A stretch of DNA of 64,000 bases, taken from IMG/VR virus record IMGVR_UViG_3300022682_000066, positions 1 through 64,000 of that record, one strand, 5' to 3'. The DNA comes from a virus. How positions within the stretch are numbered: position 1 is the first letter of the stretch; every line of letters begins with the position of its first letter. The position numbers and the translations under genes are program-made. Below are positions 59,219 through 64,000 of this stretch, piece after piece. Under the pieces are notes generated by a model that did not search any database, had not been told where the DNA came from, and saw only the letters and a program-made list of their open reading frames with translations.

Positions 59219-59947
59219 TCACGCCACCCCGAGGATTTTGTGAATTTGCACATTGAGCACAAGATTGAGCCCTTCCAGTTCCTCCCACTGCCGAAGCAAA
59301 GTCTGAGGGATATACCCTGTTTTGATTGCTTCCGTTTGACTGATTGCCCACCCGCAGCGAACTGAGTCGAAGGGGTACCGTTCCCGCATATCACTTATGA
59401 ACTTCAGGGCGTGAAGGACATCGCTGTATTCGTGACACACCAACTTGACCCAGGAACCCAGGGGCAGATCAGGAAGAATGCGACCTACGAGTGACTCGTT
59501 AGTCGAGCCGGGAAGGCCTTCGCCGCTTCCCGGTAATTTGTGATCTACAACCCAGGTCACTTTGCTCCCGATACCCCATTTGCCGTGTGGAGGCTCAACG
59601 GTACCGTTGGTTTCGATAATCACAGGACGATGCTGTTTGTCGGAAAGGTGAAAAACCACATCCCGCAATTCGTCCCAATTTTGCAGCAACGGTTCACCAC
59701 CAGTGATGAGAATTGGTGTAGGATGCGCGAGCGGAAACGGTGCTGGGACTGATAATGCCGCTACTCGCTCGAGTATTTCGGCCACACCCATTTCCTTCCC
59801 CTGGTGGTTTCCAAGAGCCTCAATAGCGTCACAATAGTGACATCGCAGGTTGCACCCTTGGAAGCGGATGATGATGATTGGTTCGCCTTGCAGCACACCG
59901 CCGCCGACTTCTCCGCTGAAACTTCTGGAGATGTTATGAACCCGCAT
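59219..59947 (-). CDS. queE: 7-carboxy-7-deazaguanine synthase
   Basis: 242 residues. Radical SAM site RFQGCNLRCHYCDA (C32, C36, C39), LITGGEPLLQ and PVIIETNGTVEPP match QueE. It forms 7-carboxy-7-deazaguanine (CDG) from 6-carboxytetrahydropterin. Three bases separate it from queD, upstream in the same operon. Confidence 0.92.
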   Translation of the reverse strand: MRVHNISRSFSGEVGGGVLQGEPIIIIRFQGCNLRCHYCDAIEALGNHQGKEMGVAEILERVAALSVPAPFPLAHPTPILITGGEPLLQNWDELRDVVFHLSDKQHRPVIIETNGTVEPPHGKWGIGSKVTWVVDHKLPGSGEGLPGSTNESLVGRILPDLPLGSWVKLVCHEYSDVLHALKFISDMRERYPFDSVRCGWAISQTEAIKTGYIPQTLLRQWEELEGLNLVLNVQIHKILGVA

Positions 59948-59950
59948 AAA

Positions 59951-60331
59951 TTACCCCCGTTTGTACTCGACCCAGGAGGTCGGGGTTTCGGTGATGCGGA
60001 TGCGGACCACCGCGTTGTGTAGCCGCTCGTCCAACGTGTTGTGCATCCAGCGGACGAGATTTTCGCAGGTAGGCGGTTGAAATTGGTCCGGGAGGATGTC
60101 GTTGAGATGCTGGTGATCAATAAGCTCAACGACTTCATTCACCACGGCTTTTATTTCCGAGAAATCCATGATCATTCCCGGGTAACATTGGTGAATTTTG
60201 TCCTTGGACACGGGATGTTCGACTTCAACTTCCATTCGGGCGTTGTGCCCGTGCAGGCGACGGCACTTGCCTTTGTAGTCGGGCAAAGAGTGCGAGTAAC
60301 AGAAATCGAAAACCTTGGTTGCAGTGAGCAT
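59951..60331 (-). CDS. queD: 6-carboxy-tetrahydropterin synthase
   Basis: 126 residues. FDFCYSHSLPDYKGKCRRLH then GHNARMEVEV has H14, C23, H28 and H30, the zinc and catalytic residues; MIMDFSEIKAVVNEVVELID then HQHLND and PPTCENLVRWM with RIRITETPTSWVEY complete the T-fold. Starts directly behind the promoter at 60349-60376 with AGGAGG. Confidence 0.93.
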   Translation of the reverse strand: MLTATKVFDFCYSHSLPDYKGKCRRLHGHNARMEVEVEHPVSKDKIHQCYPGMIMDFSEIKAVVNEVVELIDHQHLNDILPDQFQPPTCENLVRWMHNTLDERLHNAVVRIRITETPTSWVEYKRG

Positions 60332-60348
60332 AATAGACCTCCTGCCCC

Positions 60349-60376
60349 ATTATACGGGGCATCTGTTGGTTTTCTA
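60349..60376 (-). promoter_or_regulatory. Phage promoter, TAGAAA/TATAAT type
   Basis: TAGAAA (60376-60371), 16-bp spacer ending CG, TATAAT (60354-60349), then a very short leader with AGGAGG before the queD ATG at 60331. The TAGAAA box overlaps the last codons of the helicase gene. Confidence 0.72.
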
Positions 60377-61918
60377 GAAGCTTGTTATGATTGGTCGTCC
60401 TGTTTTTATGCTCTGTAGGACGGTTACAAAGTTGGTGGAATTTTGGTCATCTTCGCGCACCACAATAGCATTGACGCGCATTAAGCAGCGTTTCTTTTCT
60501 TGCGGTGTTTGATTGAGCCCGTACATTGCAGTCACATGACCTAGCTTTCGCTTGTCCTCGCTGAAGTTCCGCATGGAGAGCATCCATCGATCGTAGCTAT
60601 CAGCATCTGCTTGAGTTGGTGCAATAACCAGTGCATTTCGAACCTGGGATAGATTTCGCAACGCCATCCAACGATCGTTTTCTTCTTCCCTTTTCTTACT
60701 GCGGGTGGTTTCCGGCGCAAGGATATCCGCATAGTCTATCAGGATGACTTGCGGGACAAAGCCTTCTTCGGCTTCTAACCGCCTGCAAATAGCCTCGATG
60801 TCTTTGACCCTTACCGACCCCGTCGGATGGCAAGACAGGCGTAATTCTCCGCCAAGAGCGCGTTGGAATCTGGTGTTTAGGTCGATTGCCTCGTTAGCCG
60901 TGAGTGGTTCAATAAAAGCCCGCTCCCACCAGGAGATGCCCTCAAACTCGTGTGGGTGTCGTTGGCGGCAGTAAGTGCAGGGGTTGTAATGCTTCTCAGC
61001 TTCTTCAAAAGGCATGTAGACTGGTTCATCACGATCGCCGTCTTCTACAATCTCGATTTCCCCTCGGCGTTGCGTTCGGGAACACTCGCCGGTCTGGTTC
61101 TTCCAGCAGTCCAGCACGGGCACTAGCTGTTCACCGCAGAATTTCTCCCGATTGCTTCTTCCAGCAAAAGAGACGCTGAACCGTAAGGTTTGTTGAGGCT
61201 GGCTGAGATCGCCTGCTTGAACGAATAAGACCTTGCGCCTTGCTCTCAAAGCACGTTTGGCGTGCTCAATGAGCATCCATGTCTTACCGATTTTCTCTCT
61301 TCCGAGGAAGGAAACAAACGAATCTCGGGTTAATTGGTCGTTCATAAAGTGCCCTAAGGCACCAGGTAGTTCGTAGAGTGGCTTTGGTTGGTTTTGAAAC
61401 CCTTCCCGAATTGCTTGTTCGTCGGTTAATGGGTTGATCGGTCGTCCCGTGGCAGCGGTTACCTGCTTGAATTCTGTCCGAAGGGTTTCTGCTTCGTTGA
61501 GGTCGCCGTCTTCAACAGCAATTTGAATTCGTTCGGATAGCAGTCGCAAATTGGTTAACTGGAGACGTTCCGACATCTGCTTCTGCAGGTAGCTGGCGTT
61601 GATCCCTTCCCCAGCGTTTTCAAATTCTTGACTCAACCCTGCAAGAAAATCGCCGAGGTCATCCGCAAGTTCTGGCGGCAGGGCGTCATATTGCGTTGCG
61701 TAGATGTCTTGAATCGCTTTGCCTGGTGCTGCTTGATGTTCTTCGTAGTAGTCCACACACCAACGAAGAACCCGCTGCAAGAACTCCCCTTCTACGAGCT
61801 CCTCAGAAAAAGACGGAACGAGTCCCGATAGAAACTCGTTACTCACAATCGCGGCAGTAGCTACCCGGCGATCAAACATACCATCGTAGGTCCTGACTTT
61901 GAGATTGCGCTTCGCCAT
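60374..61918 (-). CDS. DnaB-like replicative helicase with Cys-rich insertion
   Basis: 514 residues. N-terminal domain 1-150; RecA-type motor with Walker A LGREKIGKTWM (about 205-215), Walker B VPQVILIDYADILAP, then ALVIAPTQ. Between the motifs lies an insertion (about 255-330) with C271-x7-C279 and C314-x2-C317, a likely zinc site not present in bacterial DnaB. The loader gene ends one base upstream. Confidence 0.83.
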   Translation of the reverse strand: MAKRNLKVRTYDGMFDRRVATAAIVSNEFLSGLVPSFSEELVEGEFLQRVLRWCVDYYEEHQAAPGKAIQDIYATQYDALPPELADDLGDFLAGLSQEFENAGEGINASYLQKQMSERLQLTNLRLLSERIQIAVEDGDLNEAETLRTEFKQVTAATGRPINPLTDEQAIREGFQNQPKPLYELPGALGHFMNDQLTRDSFVSFLGREKIGKTWMLIEHAKRALRARRKVLFVQAGDLSQPQQTLRFSVSFAGRSNREKFCGEQLVPVLDCWKNQTGECSRTQRRGEIEIVEDGDRDEPVYMPFEEAEKHYNPCTYCRQRHPHEFEGISWWERAFIEPLTANEAIDLNTRFQRALGGELRLSCHPTGSVRVKDIEAICRRLEAEEGFVPQVILIDYADILAPETTRSKKREEENDRWMALRNLSQVRNALVIAPTQADADSYDRWMLSMRNFSEDKRKLGHVTAMYGLNQTPQEKKRCLMRVNAIVVREDDQNSTNFVTVLQSIKTGRPIITSF

Positions 61919-62449
61919 TTAGGTATCCTCAGGCTTGAGTAGGACAGGCGTACACATCTGCCCTACTCGGCGGGCTAGCCGTTGTCCTGTGACATTTTGC
62001 AAGGCTTTGATTGCGTAATTGGTTGTGATGATTGTTTGACGTTGATCTCGGTATCTCCGGTCAATGATTAGGTCGAGTGTTTGAGTTGCCCACTCGGTGG
62101 TCTTGGTGTTCCCTAAATCATCCAACACGAGCAGCACCGTATTGGTATAACGATCGACGACATCCTTTTCTGTTGTCTCGGAATTAGGCGAATAGGACTG
62201 CCGGATCTCGAACAAAAGTTCGTTGACCGGTGTGAATAGACACGGTACGCTCAAATACCGTTCTTTGAACGTCATGAGTACCGCACAAGCAAGGTGGGTC
62301 TTCCCCACTCCGGGCGGGCCGTAGATGTAGAGTGAATCAGTTGGGCATACCTCCAAATCAAAATCTTCGAGGGAGGCGTCTACAAATTCAGCAGGTATGC
62401 CTGCTCGTTTGGCGATTCGATACTTCTGCTCTTTATTCAGAAATGCCAT
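61919..62449 (-). CDS. DnaC-like helicase loader
   Basis: 176 residues. AAA+ of DnaC/IstB type: SLYIYGPPGVGKTHLACAVL (Walker A), VLLVLDDLGNTKTTEW (Walker B), TIITTNYAIKAL (sensor 1), RLARRVGQM (arginine finger area). Places the helicase at the origin, as lambda P or DnaC do. Sits between initiator and helicase genes. Confidence 0.87.
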   Translation of the reverse strand: MAFLNKEQKYRIAKRAGIPAEFVDASLEDFDLEVCPTDSLYIYGPPGVGKTHLACAVLMTFKERYLSVPCLFTPVNELLFEIRQSYSPNSETTEKDVVDRYTNTVLLVLDDLGNTKTTEWATQTLDLIIDRRYRDQRQTIITTNYAIKALQNVTGQRLARRVGQMCTPVLLKPEDT

Positions 62450-62452
62450 ATG

Positions 62453-63385
62453 CTAGACTCCTTTGGTGGCTGCCCGCCGACCACGTTTAACTGTGACCTT
62501 TCGTGTCTTGCGTTCGTAATCATCAAAGTAGTCGTCAGGAAGTGCTTCAGGATCACTATTCCGTTTCTTGGGGCGTACGGTGTCCCGGCCTTCCCACATG
62601 CCAAAGATAATTTCAAACGGAGTAGAATTGCCCTTGCTGGGACGTTTGCGGGAGAGGTAGTCGCCGGGACGAGTTCGCAACACTTCGGCCCAGCCGGGGA
62701 AATCAGAGTTGGGGTCGGGGGCTTGGTCAAGTATCCATTTCAGAGCAGCACGGACATCTGCTGGGGCATAGCCGTCTTCAAGAATTTGCTGGATAGCGAT
62801 TGCACCCTTTTTGATCTTTTGGGGTGCCTTTGGGTTGAGCTTCCCATAAAGCATTTGGCTCATGTTCATTGCAGAACCACATGGTTGGTTCCTATCTTCT
62901 TTCTTTTTAGTTTTAGTTAATTTAGTTTTATTATACAGTTGGCCCCTCCCGGCCGGACTAGTTCTCCCCATCCTGCCGGACTTGTCATCCCCATCCGGCC
63001 GGACTAGTTCTCCCCATCCTGCCGGACTTGCTCTATGGCTCTTATGGTGGAGGTAAACCAGGATTTGTTCGTAATCGATTTTGAAGTGAATTCGAGCAGG
63101 TGTGCCTACTCGTTTGGTGAGGATCAGGTGAAGGTCTTTCAGTGTTTTGATTATCGTGCGTTGTGTTTTGTGTCCGATTCCCGTGTCTTTCAGCCGTGCT
63201 TGTTCCGTACGGTAAAACCAACCGTTGTGGTCGGTCAGATTTTCGTTGATGCTGATGAGGTATGAAAGAAAGAAAGCTGTTTCGGCCCCAAGTTTGCGAA
63301 CCAATACCTTGTTGACTGCCCAGTACCCGTCTGCGGATAGTGCTGCTCGACCGATTTCAGCGAGTGCTTGTTCTCTGCTCGACAT
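62453..63385 (-). CDS. Replication initiator (lambda O-like organisation)
   Basis: 310 residues. N-terminal winged-helix-type domain (YWAVNKVLVRKLGAETAFFL; TQRTIIKTLKDLHLI), a repetitive linker coded by 23-bp iterons (RASPAGWGELVRP ... GRTSPAGRGQL) and an AT-rich coded stretch (NKTKLTKTKKKED), and a C-terminal domain resembling the DnaD-like/lambda O C-part (YAPADVRAALKWILDQAPDP). The initiator gene is followed by loader and helicase, as lambda O-P. ATG at 63385 with AGGGGGTCC. Confidence 0.75.
   Translation of the reverse strand: MSSREQALAEIGRAALSADGYWAVNKVLVRKLGAETAFFLSYLISINENLTDHNGWFYRTEQARLKDTGIGHKTQRTIIKTLKDLHLILTKRVGTPARIHFKIDYEQILVYLHHKSHRASPAGWGELVRPDGDDKSGRMGRTSPAGRGQLYNKTKLTKTKKKEDRNQPCGSAMNMSQMLYGKLNPKAPQKIKKGAIAIQQILEDGYAPADVRAALKWILDQAPDPNSDFPGWAEVLRTRPGDYLSRKRPSKGNSTPFEIIFGMWEGRDTVRPKKRNSDPEALPDDYFDDYERKTRKVTVKRGRRAATKGV
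62900..63040. other. Candidate replication origin (iterons plus AT-rich element)
   Basis: Inside the initiator gene. Three 23-bp direct repeats in exact phase (62952-62974, 62975-62997, 62998-63020), core GCCGGACTNG ... CCCCATCC, and a fourth partial copy from 63021. Copies 1 and 3 are identical. On the other side an AT-rich stretch (about 62900-62940, CTTTTTAGTTTTAG-like) could unwind. Lambda ori has the same design inside its O gene. Confidence 0.7.
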
Positions 63386-63624
63386 AGGACCCCCTACTCA
63401 AAAGAATCCCGCTTCACGTGGAGCCTCGATGGCCGCCTGGGGAGTCGAGCAGGGCGACCTTCGGGGCCAACCGAGGCCGGAAAACGGCCATCGGAGGCTC
63501 CGCGAAAAACGGGATTGATTGAAATGCGACTCCCCTTCATCAAAGAGCGAACCTGGGTGGCTAACCCAGCAAAGACAAAGTGTACGCATATTTTGTAGGT
63601 GTTGTAAAGCATTTTCTTCCTACG
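63386..63624 (-). promoter_or_regulatory. Intergenic leader upstream of the initiator gene
   Basis: 239 bases between the primase stop and the initiator start. It contains the inverted repeat above and an A/T-rich part (about 63560-63620, GTACGCATATTTTGTAGG, TTTTCTTCC). No promoter matching the TAGAAA type was found; the weak ORF through it (63394-63612, minus) is unlikely to be real. Confidence 0.55.
63405..63516 (-). ncRNA. Large inverted repeat, possible structured leader RNA
   Basis: Outer stem AATCCCG (63405-63411) with CGGGATT (63510-63516); inner stem of 16 bp GGAGCCTCGATGGCCG (63420-63435) with a one-base-bulged partner (63485-63501); the 49-base interior is GC-rich with smaller hairpins. 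It fills the gap between the primase end and the initiator start. On the minus strand the outer arm is followed by CTTTTG, so it might attenuate transcription. Confidence 0.5.
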
Positions 63625-64000
63625 TTATTTTATTAGGTTCCGGATGAATTTGCGGTCCCGTTTAGACTGCTCCTCGATGTCCCCGTGCGAGAGGATCACC
63701 TCTTGAACGGTTAGTCCTCTTTGGGCGAGCTCTGCACAAATCTTCCAACTAGCTATGCGGGCTTGCTGCTCCCCACCGTCAAAGACAATAGACGCTCCTT
63801 TGAAATGTTTCGCAATGAGAGTGATCTGGGGCATACGGAAACCGATCCCAAAAAGGCTCATGGCTCCCGGCCCTAAGGGGAAGACGTCAAAAAAGCCTTC
63901 AACGAAGACGCCGTGTTCAACCCCGGCCGCAATCGCTTGGTCGAAGCCGCCAACGATGTCTTTGTGGTGAACGCTTTCTTGTTTTGCTTCACAGGCTTTG
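63625..64000 (-). CDS. DNA primase, Toprim domain (partial, C-terminal end)
   Basis: Open from the window edge to the stop at 63625; about 124 residues visible. GVEHGVFVEGFFDVFPLGPG contains the Toprim Glu (VEG), ASIVFDGGEQQARIASWKI the acidic DGG motif (in place of DxD), and VQEVILSHGD the last Toprim strand. This is DnaG/phage-primase-like and would make primers with the helicase. Its start and zinc region are outside the window. Confidence 0.78.
   Translation of the reverse strand, partial: KACEAKQESVHHKDIVGGFDQAIAAGVEHGVFVEGFFDVFPLGPGAMSLFGIGFRMPQITLIAKHFKGASIVFDGGEQQARIASWKICAELAQRGLTVQEVILSHGDIEEQSKRDRKFIRNLIK

Noticed and set aside
62925-62945. TATAAT on the minus strand in the initiator gene
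   Set aside because: Part of the AT-rich element inside a coding region; lacks the TAGAAA box and CG before the -10.
63394-63612. 72-codon minus-strand frame between primase and initiator
   Set aside because: Runs through the inverted repeat, no ribosome site, no family; better explained as structured RNA or leader.
1-64000. tRNA genes, integrase, lysogeny repressor, CRISPR arrays, insertion sequences
   Set aside because: Looked for on both strands and found no convincing candidate. This does not exclude them outside the window.

Overview
The window is a contiguous piece of a tailed double-stranded DNA phage genome, most likely a siphovirus of a Gram-negative, probably proteobacterial host. 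The evidence is a lambda-like neck and tail tube, a tape measure protein of about 870 residues, a GTA/lambda-type tail tip (DUF2460, DUF2163/BR0599, NlpC/P60, a large gp15-like protein), no contractile sheath, and a lysis region with a lipoprotein. No integrase, repressor or tRNA gene was seen. Both window ends cut genes, so the genome is larger than the window. The host cannot be named from the sequence.

Layout. (1) 1-6.9 kb, minus strand: early/accessory genes. They include a thyX-type thymidylate synthase with an inserted Cys cluster, a SMARCAL1-like SNF2 helicase, a small sigma-like protein and several unknowns. A consensus-like promoter near 7.2 kb reads into them. (2) 6.9-7.4 kb: divergent regulatory gap. 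(3) 7.4-39.8 kb, plus strand: packaging, head, neck, tail, fibre and lysis genes in nearly continuous, often overlapping order, closed by a strong terminator at 39.84 kb. Embedded in it are a MuF head protein fused to an ADP-ribosyltransferase-like domain, two sulfotransferases and a four-gene glycan-type cassette (20.5-23.6 kb). (4) 39.9-64.0 kb, minus strand: small membrane proteins, a split Rad50/SbcC with SbcD, RuvC-like and RecA-like proteins, a gp32-like SSB, clamp loader, family A polymerase, UDG-exonuclease fusion, sliding clamp, a 7-deazaguanine DNA modification operon, helicase, helicase loader, a lambda-O-like initiator with internal iterons, and the end of a Toprim primase.

Two gene sets stand out. 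The first is the DNA modification operon: FolE, QueD, QueE and a DpdA-like transglycosylase, translationally coupled with a second radical SAM enzyme, a glycosyltransferase, a T-fold (QueD-like) paralogue and a DUF4031 protein. QueC is not present in the window. This suggests a hypermodified, possibly glycosylated, deazaguanine in the phage DNA. The second is a possible virion decoration system: many virion proteins carry Ser/Thr-rich linkers or end in near-identical Thr/Ser tails, and the same transcription unit encodes glycosyltransferases and sulfotransferases.

Four minus-strand promoters share an unusual architecture (TAGAAA-like box, 16-bp spacer, CGTATAAT-like -10). The phage-encoded sigma-like protein is a candidate partner for them. 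A likely replication origin lies inside the initiator gene at 62.9-63.04 kb, with 23-bp iterons beside an AT-rich stretch. A 112-bp inverted repeat sits in that gene's leader.
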